From: Thalassospira profundimaris
Lineage (GTDB): Bacteria > Pseudomonadota > Alphaproteobacteria > Rhodospirillales > Thalassospiraceae
NCBI RefSeq assembly: GCF_003326675.1
Contig: NZ_JPWF01000015.1
Location: 1-64,000, forward strand
DNA: 64,000 nt
Direction: 5' to 3'
Part shown: piece by piece, positions 8,598 through 17,732 of the stretch
How positions within the stretch are numbered: the first letter of the stretch is position 1
Layout of the letters: every line of letters begins with the position of its first letter
Translations under genes and position numbers: made by a program
The notes under the pieces: model-generated
The model's database searches: none
Told to the model about the DNA's origin: nothing
Seen by the model: only the letters and a program-made list of their open reading frames with translations

Positions 8598-8916
8598 TCG
8601 CTTTGCATCGGACTTCTCCAAGTTCGGTGGATCACCACATGGTTAGACTGTATCTTTGGCTTATCTTTGTCAAAGGATGCGCGATACACGCGATTTGGTC
8701 AGACACTTTGGCTGTGCTTCTGTGGGCGGTCAAGTAAGGGATGTGGCGGCAACGTAAGATCTTATAAAGCAGCTTCTGCCTTTCTCCTGCGCCAAGTGAA
8801 TGAGGCCACGCCGCCGGTATTGTTGATGGGTGTACCAGCGGCGTGCAAACATGTTGTTGCAGTCGGTGCAGATTTTCAGGCGCCATTTACTGCATCCTTG
8901 TGTACCGAACAGCACC

Positions 8917-9144
8917 TCACCAGAAATGGGGCATTGGCCATCGATCCGGGAGCGGAACCAGATCATTCCAGTCCGCGCCTTTGAGGATGTGGCGAAGATA
9001 GGCGCGCTCGAGCGTCCGCATCGGTTTGTGAACACGAAATTTGCGCCATTCTGTGTTAACGCCATCCGGGAAGCGCGGCCGCGGATAGTCGCAATGACGC
9101 TCGGCGATCTTCTGTCCCTTCTGCTTGCGATAGGTACGTGACAT
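8917..9144 (-). CDS. Small basic protein of unknown function
   Basis: A 75-residue frame starting MSRTYRKQKGQKIAE, rich in Arg, Lys, Tyr and Trp, with a ribosome site (AGGAGA) about 8 bases ahead of the ATG. I do not recognise a family with certainty; the N-terminus resembles small basic phage or mobile-element proteins. It lies alone in the roughly 1 kb between transposon end A and the GntR gene, a stretch with no other convincing gene. It could also be a decayed fragment. Confidence 0.35.
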   Translation of the reverse strand: MSRTYRKQKGQKIAERHCDYPRPRFPDGVNTEWRKFRVHKPMRTLERAYLRHILKGADWNDLVPLPDRWPMPHFW

Positions 9145-9490
9145 CACGCGTCTCCTAAGTTGAACCCTAGAAGACGTCGAGCAGCAGATAGAAAAAGCCG
9201 GCGGGTGATATGGTGCAACCCGAGCACATACAAACACCCGGTTCGCACAAGGACGTTCCGGGAGCATTGAGGGGCGCAGGCAAAGCGATGTCAGCTAAAT
9301 TTTTGAACCGTTACTATAAGCGTGATGTGACCCGCAGACAAGCGGTCGGCTGTTGGCAAGGAGCATGCGACACGCGTTTACGCAGGTCCGGCGGCGTACC
9401 GATCGTTTCGGGGCTGATTTTGTCCGTTAATTGAGGTTTCCAGACAAAGTAAACCTGAGCTCCTGCAAGAAAGTGGATTCATGCAGCAAC

Positions 9491-9517
9491 CGCCCAAATT
9501 GTCATAATTCGGGGTTA
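9491..9517. repeat. Interspersed palindromic repeat, copy 1
   Basis: A 27-base sequence nearly identical to 19103-19129, differing at one base. Its core also occurs at 44630-44648. The core in the other copies is the perfect palindrome CCGAATTGTCATAATTCGG; here one base of an arm is changed (CCAAATT). The rest of 9145-9598 shows nothing I can name. Confidence 0.55.
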
Positions 9518-9598
9518 TCGATCTACAACGTCTATTTCTGGTCATGCGAAGCAGTCGTAGTTGATGACATGTGCTAACTTGGCCGTTCTAAGGCATAA

Positions 9599-10501
9599 TC
9601 AGGAGCGCGATGAAAAGATGTTTGGCTGCGCTTTCTCTTCCGATGCACCTCCTATATGCCGCCTGAGAAGTTCCGCAGCCTTCGTATTGTTGCCGGTCAA
9701 TAGGGCGTCAATAATCTCAAGATGCTGTTCCGTTTGCCGTTTGACGCGTGCACGATCAATCGTCTGACGATATTCAACAAGACGTCTAAGTTGGTTTTGT
9801 TTGGCAACTGATTGTGCAAGAAACCGGTTACCTGACATCTCAGCGAGACTTTCATGGAACTGCGAGTTGGCCTCAAACAGTTCAATTTGCCCGAGTGTTT
9901 CAAAGCCCTTGTCGTGAATGAATTCTTGCTGGGTTTTTAGGTGCTTCAAAACCGTAATATTTGCTTTGAATCCTTCCGCCTGTAAGCCTGCTGGTTCAAG
10001 AATCTGACGAAGTGCATAGCTTTCCCGATAGGCTTCGACCGAGTCAATCATTGGTAGAAACAACCAACCGTTTCCGGCCTTGCGTTCAATCCAGCCTTCG
10101 GATGAGATACGTCCGAGGACGCGACGCAAGCTATATCGCGGAACGTCGTAGCGCCGCATTAATTCGGCTTCGGTGACTTTTTCCTCCAGGGTTGACGCAA
10201 GTCGATCTGCCGCGATGGCAAGATATATGCGTTCATCATCTGCTTCTGGTGCATCTGAAATGCGATCCAAGGCATCGTTAGGTACAGAAAGCAGAAAGAA
10301 CCCACGATTTGGCCGTTTCTCTAAAAAGCCTTGATCTGAAAGATAGTTGAGCGCCGCGCGGATCGGGCCGCGCGACGTTCCTAGCAAATGTTGTAAGGAT
10401 GTTTCGGTGAAGTGATGCCCTGCTTCCAAGCCGGATGTACGCGCAAATAGTAATATACGTTGCGCAAGTTGAATATGTAGCTGATTTGGGACAACACTCA
10501 T
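9599..10501 (-). CDS. GntR-family regulator with two winged-helix domains and an FCD-like domain
   Basis: A 300-residue protein. Residues about 8-72 form a winged helix (LHIQLAQRIL... GTSRGPIRAALNYLSDQGFLEKRPNRG). A second winged-helix-like unit follows at about 90-150 (LMRRYDVPRYSLRRVLGRISSEGWIERKAGNGW), and then a helical FCD-type ligand domain. It ends the leftward operon aconitase-prpF-regulator, 15 bases after prpF, so it probably senses a tricarboxylate and controls the cluster. Candidate binding sites lie at 14369-14418. The doubled winged helix is unusual for GntR proteins, which normally have one. Confidence 0.8.
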   Translation of the reverse strand: MSVVPNQLHIQLAQRILLFARTSGLEAGHHFTETSLQHLLGTSRGPIRAALNYLSDQGFLEKRPNRGFFLLSVPNDALDRISDAPEADDERIYLAIAADRLASTLEEKVTEAELMRRYDVPRYSLRRVLGRISSEGWIERKAGNGWLFLPMIDSVEAYRESYALRQILEPAGLQAEGFKANITVLKHLKTQQEFIHDKGFETLGQIELFEANSQFHESLAEMSGNRFLAQSVAKQNQLRRLVEYRQTIDRARVKRQTEQHLEIIDALLTGNNTKAAELLRRHIGGASEEKAQPNIFSSRS

Positions 10502-10516
10502 GAATGCCTGCTTTAT

Positions 10517-11665
10517 TTATTGATCGGCCAACCGTGCCGGTACTGCAACGCTTCCTTTCATTAGGCAGCGTGCTGTTCGGAATACACTAGCATAGTCAAC
10601 GCTCCAACCATCAACTTGATCGACCTTCGCACTCACCCCGACAACCCCGGAAGGATTGCCAACACGAATCTCTGCGGTGTTGGGCGTGCTTGAGGACATG
10701 GCATGGGGGATCGTTCCTTTAATTAGAGAAGCAACACCGGCACACATCGCACCTGTAAGGGTAATGGCCTTATGGGCGCGTTCCATTGAAAGCATGTTGA
10801 TGCCAATGTCATAGTCGTTCTTGTTAAAGGCCGAACTATCGAGTGCAACAAACGCATTAGGGCGCGACGCAATAGCGATTTTGGGATTTGCCAGTCCTGC
10901 GGTTCCAGGTGTGTTTGCAAGCCCCATCAAAACAGCAGCCTTCCGCCTGATGTCATCAAGAGTTGCCATCAGACCAGGTAAAGTTTCTATCTCGTCGGGG
11001 TGCCGTAGACCTTGCAGGTTAAGATCTTCTGCTGCAACAAATGCAACCGGGTTACTCGCATCGATCATGGAGATACTGAGCTTACGTCCGTTATCCATGA
11101 CAATTTGGTCAACGACGTTTCCCGTCGGGAGCAGGCCGGATGTAATCGACCCGCCGGGAGACTTGAAATCAAGTCGAATTCTCGCCCCGCTGCCAGAGAC
11201 TCCAGCTATTGCCAGTTCTCCCTCAACCAGCGGCTTGCCATGTCGAACAGGAACCTGCGCGTGAATTATTTTACGCGTATTGACCTGATGAATTCGGACC
11301 GATGTTATGCCGTCTGTTGCAGAAATTAAGCCTTCCTCAATCGCGAATGGACCAACAGCAGAGCTCAGGTTGCCACAGTTCGCGCCGCGGTCGACAACAG
11401 CCTTGTCGACTGCAACCTGGGCAAAAGTGTAATCGATGTCGGCATCCGGGTGAGTTGAAGGGCCGATGATCACTGCTTTTGACAGAGATGAGACACCACC
11501 ACCCATACCGTCAAGCTGTCGACCGTTCGGATCAGGGCTCCCCATTGCTGCGAGGAATATCTCATCCTGTCGTTCAATTTCTGCAGGTAGGTCTTTGGCA
11601 TGAAAGAACAGGCCCTTGCTAGAGCCGCCGCGATAAAATGAAGCTGGAATAAAATACTGGTTCAT
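10517..11665 (-). CDS. prpF: PrpF-family isomerase (2-methylaconitate/aconitate isomerase-like)
   Basis: A 382-residue protein starting MNQYFIPASFYRGGSSKGLFF, which carries the family's N-terminal RGGTSKG-like motif. Later conserved stretches are MGGGVSSLSKAVI and GANCGNLSSAVGPFAIEEGL, the active-site half of the diaminopimelate-epimerase-like fold. PrpF enzymes isomerise trans-2-methylaconitate to the cis form and are known to act on trans-aconitate. I chose the ATG at 11663-11665 because of the GAGGAAAA ribosome site; it lies 10 bases after the aconitase stop. No prpB or prpC is present, so a methylcitrate cycle is not indicated locally. Confidence 0.85.
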   Translation of the reverse strand: MNQYFIPASFYRGGSSKGLFFHAKDLPAEIERQDEIFLAAMGSPDPNGRQLDGMGGGVSSLSKAVIIGPSTHPDADIDYTFAQVAVDKAVVDRGANCGNLSSAVGPFAIEEGLISATDGITSVRIHQVNTRKIIHAQVPVRHGKPLVEGELAIAGVSGSGARIRLDFKSPGGSITSGLLPTGNVVDQIVMDNGRKLSISMIDASNPVAFVAAEDLNLQGLRHPDEIETLPGLMATLDDIRRKAAVLMGLANTPGTAGLANPKIAIASRPNAFVALDSSAFNKNDYDIGINMLSMERAHKAITLTGAMCAGVASLIKGTIPHAMSSSTPNTAEIRVGNPSGVVGVSAKVDQVDGWSVDYASVFRTARCLMKGSVAVPARLADQ

Positions 11666-11675
11666 GGCGTTTTCC

Positions 11676-14336
11676 TCAGGCGTTAACCGTTGACACATAT
11701 TCGCGCCAAACAGCAGGCAAAATGCCGCCCTCCAGCCAATATTCGAGCTCTTCTTCAGTCTCGATACGAACAGTCAGGTTGATGCTGGACGTGTCGCCGT
11801 TCTCTCGGTGAACAAGGCATTGTAGGGTTGAGCGAACTCCAACTGATTGTTCGAGATTGAGCAAATCAAACGTTTCAGTTCCATCAAGGTTCAGAGCATT
11901 TGCATTGGTGTCGGCAGGCAGTTCTAGTGGAAGAACGCCCATACCAACGAGGTTGGTGCGGTGAATCCGCTCAAAGCTCTCCGCGATAACTGCTTTGACG
12001 TTTAGGAGCGCCACACCTTTTGCTGCCCAATCTCGGGAAGACCCACATCCGTAATTCTTGCCGGCCACAACAACAAGCGGGACATTTCTTTTCTTGTAGA
12101 TTTCAGCGGCATCGAAAACCGACATTTGTTTGCCTTCAGGCATCAGTTTAGTGATGCTTCCTTCTGTACCTTCGACGATTTTATTCTTGAGGCGGATGTT
12201 TGCGAATGTCGCCCGAACAGCTATTTCATGGTTGCCGCGGCGCGTGCCATACGAGTTGAAGTCTCTTTTCTGCACACCCTTACCAAGCATGAAGTTCGCG
12301 GCTGCTGAATGATCGGCAATCGCACCGGAAGGTGAGATATGATCTGTGGTGATAGAATCACCCAGGATAGCCAGTGGTCGCATTCCCTTGATGTCTATCA
12401 CCTCATTTCGGTGTGGTGAGAGCTCGTCAAAGTACGGTGCCTGACGGATGTAAGTGCTGTCCGCCTTCCAGGAGAACTGGCTTCCCGGCTTCTCAGACAA
12501 TGAAACCCATTTATCATCGCCGTCAAAAATCTCATTATATTTCTCAACAAACAACTTCGGGTCGTAGGCTGTCGAGACAATCGACGAAATTTCTGTCGCT
12601 GACGGCCAGATGTCAGCAAGGAAAACAGGGGTGCCGTGACGATCTTGACCTAGCGGTTCGGTCCGCAGGTCTATATTGAGATTGCCAGCAATTGCATAGG
12701 CAACGACCAAAGCTGGGGACGCCAAATATGCGGCACGAACGTTGGGGTGAGTTCGTCCTTCAAAGTTACGGTTACCCGACAGTACTGCTGTTGCGAGAAT
12801 CTTCTCGTTATCAATGGTCTCGGCCAAGGCTTCATCAATTGGCCCAGACATGCCGTTGCATGTTGTGCAGCCAAACCCGACAACCTGGAAGCCAAGTTTG
12901 TCGAGGTGAGATTGCAAGCTAGTGTTTTCTAGGATCGCGGCAACAACTTGGCTACCGGGTGCTAACGAAGTTTTCACCCAAGGCTTGACGGTTAAACCTA
13001 GCTCTGCTGCACGTTTTGCAAGCAAGCCCGCACCGATCATGTTGATTGGATTGGAGGTGTTGGTGCAACTGGTGATTGCGGCGATGACAATGTCCCCGTC
13101 CTTCAAGCTATAGCCTTTTGAAGGGATATTTGTTTCTGCCTGCAGGTCACGGTGAGAGTTTATTGACTTCTGGAGTGTCTGGAACGCTTGTTTGGCATTG
13201 CTCAAAGAAATTCGATCTTCTGGCCTCCACGGTCCCGCAATCGAGCTTTCAACTTCAGAAAGATCAAATTGAACGACTTGCTCAAAGACTGGTGCGGAAG
13301 ATTTGCTGTCGCGCCACATCAATTGTGCTTTGGCATATGCTTCGACCAAGGCAATGTGTTCTTCCGTGCGACCGGTCATTCGCAGATAGTCTGAAAGACG
13401 CTCATCTGGCGGGAAATACACGCAAGTTGCACCAAATTCCGGTGCCATATTTGCAATCGTACCGCGGTCTGCAACAGGCAAGCCATCAAGGCCTTTGCCA
13501 AAGAATTCAACAAACTTTCCGACAACACCTACCGCCCTTAGGCGCTCGGTAATTGCCAGGACAATATCTGTTGGCATAACGCCTTCAGGAATTGTGCCGG
13601 TGATTTCGACGCCAACTACTTCGGGAATCGGAAGTGAAACAGCGCGTCCGAGCATGACGGCTTCCGCTTCGATGCCGCCAACACCCCAACCAAGAATACC
13701 CAAACCATTAATCATTGTTGTGTGGCTGTCTGTGCCAACAAGGGTATCGGGGTATGCCCAAGTGCCATCATCGGTCTCATCAGTCCAAATCACCTTGCCC
13801 AGATACTCCATGTTGATCTGGTGCATGATGCCTTTTCCGGGCGGGACAACACGTAGCTTGTCGAAACTGGTTTGGCACCAGCGCAAGAAACCAAAGCGTT
13901 CTACGTTGCGCTCATGCTCCAGTTCGAGATTAATTTTTCGTGCTGCATCACTGGCAGACACATCGACGCGCAATGAATGGTCAATGACCAGGTCTGCCGC
14001 AACGCGTGGGTTCACATCAGACGGATTGCCGCCAGCCTTGGCGACCGCATCTCGCAGAGAGGCGAGATCAACCATCAACGGAACACCAAGAAGATCTTGC
14101 AAAAACACTCGAGCGGGGAAGAAGGGAATCCCTTCTCCTATCCTTCGGTTTACTAGAGAATCGATATTTTTCGCGTGATCTTCGTGCCGGTGTGCGTGCC
14201 GTAACTGGTTTTCCAGTACGACTTTCAGCGCTATGGGCAAGCTCTCGCAGCCTGCAATTTCTGAAATCGGCATATAGAGGTACCGCTTTCCAGAGACATC
14301 TAACTCTCTGTTTTTATGTGGATTTGTGCGGGACAT
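11676..14336 (-). CDS. Aconitate hydratase (AcnA/AcnD type)
   Basis: An 886-residue protein, the usual length of AcnA-type aconitases. The 4Fe-4S cysteine motifs ITSCTNTSNP (near residue 424) and GFGCTTCNGMSG (near 490) are intact. The swivel domain has YGCGSSRDWAAKG and VIAESFERIHRTNLVGMG. The start at MSRTNPHKN is preceded by a strong AAGGAGGAATTC ribosome site; the longer frame from 14399 lacks one. It interconverts citrate, cis-aconitate and isocitrate, or acts as the 2-methylcitrate dehydratase AcnD. First gene of the aconitase-prpF-gntR operon, divergent from a tricarboxylate transporter. It is probably a cluster-specific enzyme additional to a housekeeping aconitase. Confidence 0.92.
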   Translation of the reverse strand: MSRTNPHKNRELDVSGKRYLYMPISEIAGCESLPIALKVVLENQLRHAHRHEDHAKNIDSLVNRRIGEGIPFFPARVFLQDLLGVPLMVDLASLRDAVAKAGGNPSDVNPRVAADLVIDHSLRVDVSASDAARKINLELEHERNVERFGFLRWCQTSFDKLRVVPPGKGIMHQINMEYLGKVIWTDETDDGTWAYPDTLVGTDSHTTMINGLGILGWGVGGIEAEAVMLGRAVSLPIPEVVGVEITGTIPEGVMPTDIVLAITERLRAVGVVGKFVEFFGKGLDGLPVADRGTIANMAPEFGATCVYFPPDERLSDYLRMTGRTEEHIALVEAYAKAQLMWRDSKSSAPVFEQVVQFDLSEVESSIAGPWRPEDRISLSNAKQAFQTLQKSINSHRDLQAETNIPSKGYSLKDGDIVIAAITSCTNTSNPINMIGAGLLAKRAAELGLTVKPWVKTSLAPGSQVVAAILENTSLQSHLDKLGFQVVGFGCTTCNGMSGPIDEALAETIDNEKILATAVLSGNRNFEGRTHPNVRAAYLASPALVVAYAIAGNLNIDLRTEPLGQDRHGTPVFLADIWPSATEISSIVSTAYDPKLFVEKYNEIFDGDDKWVSLSEKPGSQFSWKADSTYIRQAPYFDELSPHRNEVIDIKGMRPLAILGDSITTDHISPSGAIADHSAAANFMLGKGVQKRDFNSYGTRRGNHEIAVRATFANIRLKNKIVEGTEGSITKLMPEGKQMSVFDAAEIYKKRNVPLVVVAGKNYGCGSSRDWAAKGVALLNVKAVIAESFERIHRTNLVGMGVLPLELPADTNANALNLDGTETFDLLNLEQSVGVRSTLQCLVHRENGDTSSINLTVRIETEEELEYWLEGGILPAVWREYVSTVNA

Positions 14337-14368
14337 GAATTCCTCCTTGGTCAAATTCTGAAACATGA

Positions 14369-14418
14369 TTGTCATATGTGTTGACATAAAACAAGTCATA
14401 TGTTTTCACTTATGACAA
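14369..14418. promoter_or_regulatory. Probable operator array for the tricarboxylate cluster regulator
   Basis: Three copies of a 10-base unit lie just upstream of the aconitase start: TTGTCATATG (14369-14378), AAGTCATATG (14393-14402) and, inverted, CTTATGACAA (14409-14418). Spacing of the first two is 24 bases. The position between divergent aconitase and tctC genes fits control of both by the GntR-type regulator at 9599. Confidence 0.5.
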
Positions 14419-14661
14419 TAAGAGCAAGCGAACGATATCTCGGAATGAACCGAGAAATCGCAGCAGCTGCAGCAGAGAGCGACCAAGAAACGAGGAAGAG
14501 GCTTGGTGTCCGTCCATGTCGTCAAGTAACCGAAGTGTCTTGTATCGGATGAAGTCGGTACTTCCCGTTTCACCAAACGATAATCAGAGAGTCGGATCCG
14601 TGCCGTGAAATGAACGGGTCTGGAAAAGGGAACGCTTTTGTTCCAATTCATCGGGAGGAAA

Positions 14662-15651
14662 ATGATGAAATCAATTCGAGCTTTGTGCGTAACTGGTCTC
14701 ATTGCCTTTGCCAGTGGCGGGGCAACGACGGCTTTCGCATTCGAGCCAGAAAGCCCTCAATGTATTGCTCCGTCAGGTGCTGGTGGCGGCTGGGATTTCA
14801 CTTGCCGCCAAGTTGGTAAGGCGATGCAAGATCAGAAGCTTATCTCAAGCACGATGCGTGTTGTTAATGCTGCAGGCGGCGGCGGCGGAGTTGCCTATGC
14901 CGAAGTTGTCAACAAAATGAATGACGACAATGATCTGATTGTTGCAGCTTCTTCTGCTACTGCCACGCGTCTCGCTCAAGGTGCATATCCTGGAAACACG
15001 ATGGACCAGGTTCGTTGGGTAGGAACAATCGGCGCTGACTACGGTGTTATCGGTGTAGCTGCCGATTCTCCGGTTAATTCGTTGACCGAGCTAATGGACC
15101 AGATCAAGCAAGACCCATCATCTGTTAACTTTGCGGGCGGCTCAGCTGTTGGTGGATGGGATCATCTCAAAGTTCTTCTTGCTGCCAAGAAGTCCGGAAT
15201 CAGCGATGTACGGAAAGTAAAGTATGTTGCGTTTGATGGTGGTGCAGAAGCTGTGGTTCAGATCATGGCTGGTACTGTCCAAGCCTTTACCGGTGATGCC
15301 TCTGAGGCAAAAGGTTTTGTTGAGTCAGGGGACCTGAAAGTTCTCGCCATTCTCGCGCCAGAACGTCTCGACGGTGAATTTGCTTCGTTCCCGACTGCAA
15401 AGGAACAGGGCATTGATGTTGTTGGTGCGAACTGGCGTGGTTTTTATGCGCCATTGAATATGTCTGAAGAGGCGTATGACTTCTGGGTGAACTCTGTAGG
15501 CGAAGTTTATGCATCCGCAGAGTGGAAGAAAACCATGGAGGCAAACGGATTGGCTCCACTGGATCTTCGCGGTGCCGAGTTTGAAGACTTCGTTCGTGCT
15601 TCGGTCAACGATATCGAAAGCCTCTCGAAAGAGATCGGCCTGATCAAGTAA
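14662..15651 (+). CDS. Tripartite tricarboxylate transporter substrate-binding protein (TctC/Bug family)
   Basis: A periplasmic receptor of 329 residues with a signal peptide (MMKSIRALCVTGLIAFASGG, cleavage near TTAFA). It has the family N-terminus CIAPSGAGGGWDFTCRQ, which contacts the carboxylate ligand, and the usual VQIMAGTVQAFTGDA segment. The ribosome site GGGAGGA precedes two adjacent ATG codons (14662, 14665); the second has better spacing. It heads tctC-tctB-tctA and captures a di- or tricarboxylate. With aconitase and PrpF-like enzyme divergently encoded, citrate, tricarballylate or an aconitate isomer is the likely ligand. Confidence 0.9.
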   Translation: MMKSIRALCVTGLIAFASGGATTAFAFEPESPQCIAPSGAGGGWDFTCRQVGKAMQDQKLISSTMRVVNAAGGGGGVAYAEVVNKMNDDNDLIVAASSATATRLAQGAYPGNTMDQVRWVGTIGADYGVIGVAADSPVNSLTELMDQIKQDPSSVNFAGGSAVGGWDHLKVLLAAKKSGISDVRKVKYVAFDGGAEAVVQIMAGTVQAFTGDASEAKGFVESGDLKVLAILAPERLDGEFASFPTAKEQGIDVVGANWRGFYAPLNMSEEAYDFWVNSVGEVYASAEWKKTMEANGLAPLDLRGAEFEDFVRASVNDIESLSKEIGLIK

Positions 15652-15669
15652 TCCATCTACCGCGCTAGC

Positions 15670-15695
15670 GTCCGCCAACTTGCAAGTTGGCGGAC
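15670..15695. promoter_or_regulatory. Perfect 26-base palindrome between tctC and tctB
   Basis: Arms GTCCGCCAACTTG and CAAGTTGGCGGAC meet without a spacer. It starts 18 bases after the tctC stop and ends 12 bases before the tctB ribosome site. No T-run follows, so a terminator is unlikely. It probably protects the 3' end of the tctC message, allowing more receptor than membrane subunits. Confidence 0.6.
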
Positions 15696-15719
15696 CACTC
15701 TACAACAGGAGTAAAATTC

Positions 15720-16151
15720 GTGAGCGATCGCGTGTTTGGCGGAATTGGACTGCTTTTGGGGGTTTTCTTCATCTGGCAGGCCACACTCATTCCGCTCAGT
15801 TTCATCTCTGACCCAATTGGGCCCAAGACATTCCCAATCATTCTTGGCGTAGTGCTTTCATTATCCAGCGTCGCGATCATGCTTCTGCCCGGCGGCAGCG
15901 CAGACTGGCCGGGAATGAGAACCTTTGCCGAACTTTCAGCGGCAGTTGCCGTATTAATTGCGTATTCGTTTGTCTTGCCACTGGTTGGTTTCGTCGTCTC
16001 GACAATCTTTGCCGCATTCTACCTTTGCCTGCGTCTTGGAGCTCCATTGAAAGGAGCTGCCATTGGGGGAGTATCGATCTCTTTGGGGATTTATGCACTT
16101 TTCCATTTGGTGCTAGGCCTATCACTAGCGCGAGGCCCCTGGGGCTTTTGA
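15720..16151 (+). CDS. Tripartite tricarboxylate transporter small membrane subunit (TctB)
   Basis: A 143-residue protein with four hydrophobic segments, the normal plan of TctB. The start is the GTG at 15720 behind an AGGAG ribosome site; a longer frame from a TTG at 15687 would begin inside the upstream palindrome. TctB assists the large TctA permease at the inner membrane. The stop is 11 bases before tctA. Confidence 0.87.
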   Translation: MSDRVFGGIGLLLGVFFIWQATLIPLSFISDPIGPKTFPIILGVVLSLSSVAIMLLPGGSADWPGMRTFAELSAAVAVLIAYSFVLPLVGFVVSTIFAAFYLCLRLGAPLKGAAIGGVSISLGIYALFHLVLGLSLARGPWGF

Positions 16152-16162
16152 GGATTGGATAA

Positions 16163-17698
16163 ATGTTAGAAACTCTCTCGTCTCTCGCTGACGGCTTCGG
16201 TGTTGCATTGACATTCCAATGCCTCGCTTTGGCTTTCCTCGGTTGTCTCTTGGGTACTGTGATTGGTGCATTGCCGGGCTTAGGTCCATCTAACGGTGTT
16301 GCTATATTGATTCCTCTGGCTTTTAGCCTAGGATTGGCGCCTACACCGGCACTCATCCTTTTGACCAGTGTGTACTACGGCGCAATGTATGGCGGACGAA
16401 TTTCGTCAATATTATTGAACATACCCGGTGACGAGCCTGCCATGATGACCACACTGGATGGTGTTCCAATGGCACGTAAGGGCCAGGCAGGCGAAGCTCT
16501 CGCATTGTCTGGGTTTGCTTCGTTCTTCGGCGCTTTCTTTGCGACTTGGGGATTGGTGTTTTTGGCGCCATTGCTGGTTAAGGTTGCGCTTCTTTTCGGA
16601 CCTGCAGAGTATTTTGCCCTCTTCGTGCTTGCGTTCGCCACACTGGGCGGCGTGGCCAGTACTAATCAGGCCAAAGCCGCATTTGCAGCAGCGCTTGGTC
16701 TGGCGATTGCAATGATTGGTGTTGATAGTCAGACAGGTGTACCCAGGTTCTCGTTCGGGCAAGTACACTTTTATGACGGCATCGACTTTCTTGTTGCTAT
16801 TGTTGGCCTTTTTGCGCTGTCAGAAGTGTTTGTTTTCCTTGAACACAAGTCTTCGCTGAAAAAAAGCGACACGTCTGGTATCAAGCTTGGCAGAATCACG
16901 CCGCCTTTGTGGATGCTAAGAAAAACGTTTCCCACCATGTGCCGCAGCACGCTATTTGGTTTCTTTGCTGGCGTGCTTCCTGGTGCTGGAGCATCTCTGG
17001 GGTCGTTCATTTCCTATAGCTTTGAAAAGCAACTCGTTGATCGCGAGAACACATTTGGAAAAGGCGATCCACGTGGTGTTGTTGCGCCAGAAGCAGGAAA
17101 CAATGCTGCGGCAGGTGGTGCACTGGTCCCGATGTTGGCTCTTGGCGTGCCGGGCTCGGGAACGACAGCTGTTCTGCTGGCAATGCTTCTTGCATTGAAC
17201 ATCACACCCGGACCTTTGCTCTTCCAGAACAACCCTGATGTTGTTTGGGGTCTAATCGCCGCACTTTTCATCGGCAACTTTATGTTGTTGGCGCTTAATA
17301 TTCCGCTTGTTGGAATGTTTGTTCGAGTGCTGATGATTCCGACGCATTACCTCATGCCAGGTGTTGCTATGATCTCATTTGTTGGGATTTACGGTATCTC
17401 GGGATCAACATTTGATCTGATCGTGATGGTGGTGTTCGGTGTCGTCGGTTGGGTCCTGCGTAAACTGGACGTGCCACTTGTCCCTGTAATTCTCGGTGTA
17501 CTTCTCGGAAACCTGATGGAGCAGAACCTTCGGCGAGCGATGACAATCTCCGATGGTGACTGGGGTATCTTGTTTGCGTCCCCGCTATCAATTGGGATTT
17601 GGACCGTGGCGGTCGTTGGTTTCATCCTGCCTATTTTTATGGCGCGTCGCCTGCGCAGAAAACTGGAACGAGAAGTTACCGCATCAGACGTTGACTAA
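16163..17698 (+). CDS. Tripartite tricarboxylate transporter large permease (TctA)
   Basis: A 511-residue membrane protein with about twelve segments. Two family motifs are clear: GALPGLGPSNGVAILIPLAF near residues 35-55, and the repeated-half motif GVLPGAGASLGSFISYSFEK near 275-295. MYGGRISSILLNIPGDEPA follows the first. It is the ion-coupled channel of the transporter fed by the receptor at 14662. Length and motifs are complete. Confidence 0.92.
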   Translation: MLETLSSLADGFGVALTFQCLALAFLGCLLGTVIGALPGLGPSNGVAILIPLAFSLGLAPTPALILLTSVYYGAMYGGRISSILLNIPGDEPAMMTTLDGVPMARKGQAGEALALSGFASFFGAFFATWGLVFLAPLLVKVALLFGPAEYFALFVLAFATLGGVASTNQAKAAFAAALGLAIAMIGVDSQTGVPRFSFGQVHFYDGIDFLVAIVGLFALSEVFVFLEHKSSLKKSDTSGIKLGRITPPLWMLRKTFPTMCRSTLFGFFAGVLPGAGASLGSFISYSFEKQLVDRENTFGKGDPRGVVAPEAGNNAAAGGALVPMLALGVPGSGTTAVLLAMLLALNITPGPLLFQNNPDVVWGLIAALFIGNFMLLALNIPLVGMFVRVLMIPTHYLMPGVAMISFVGIYGISGSTFDLIVMVVFGVVGWVLRKLDVPLVPVILGVLLGNLMEQNLRRAMTISDGDWGILFASPLSIGIWTVAVVGFILPIFMARRLRRKLEREVTASDVD

Positions 17699-17732
17699 AC
17701 GCTCGAAAAGGATCCCACAACCTTCTCGGGTA

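Noticed and set aside
13495-14178. Plus-strand open frame opposite the aconitase
   Set aside because: The aconitase reading is certain from its iron-sulfur motifs; the opposite frame has Ser/Thr/Pro-rich shadow composition.
10517-14336. 2-methylcitrate (propionate) cycle operon
   Set aside because: PrpF plus an aconitase suggests it, but methylcitrate synthase and methylisocitrate lyase genes are absent and a tricarboxylate transporter is present instead.
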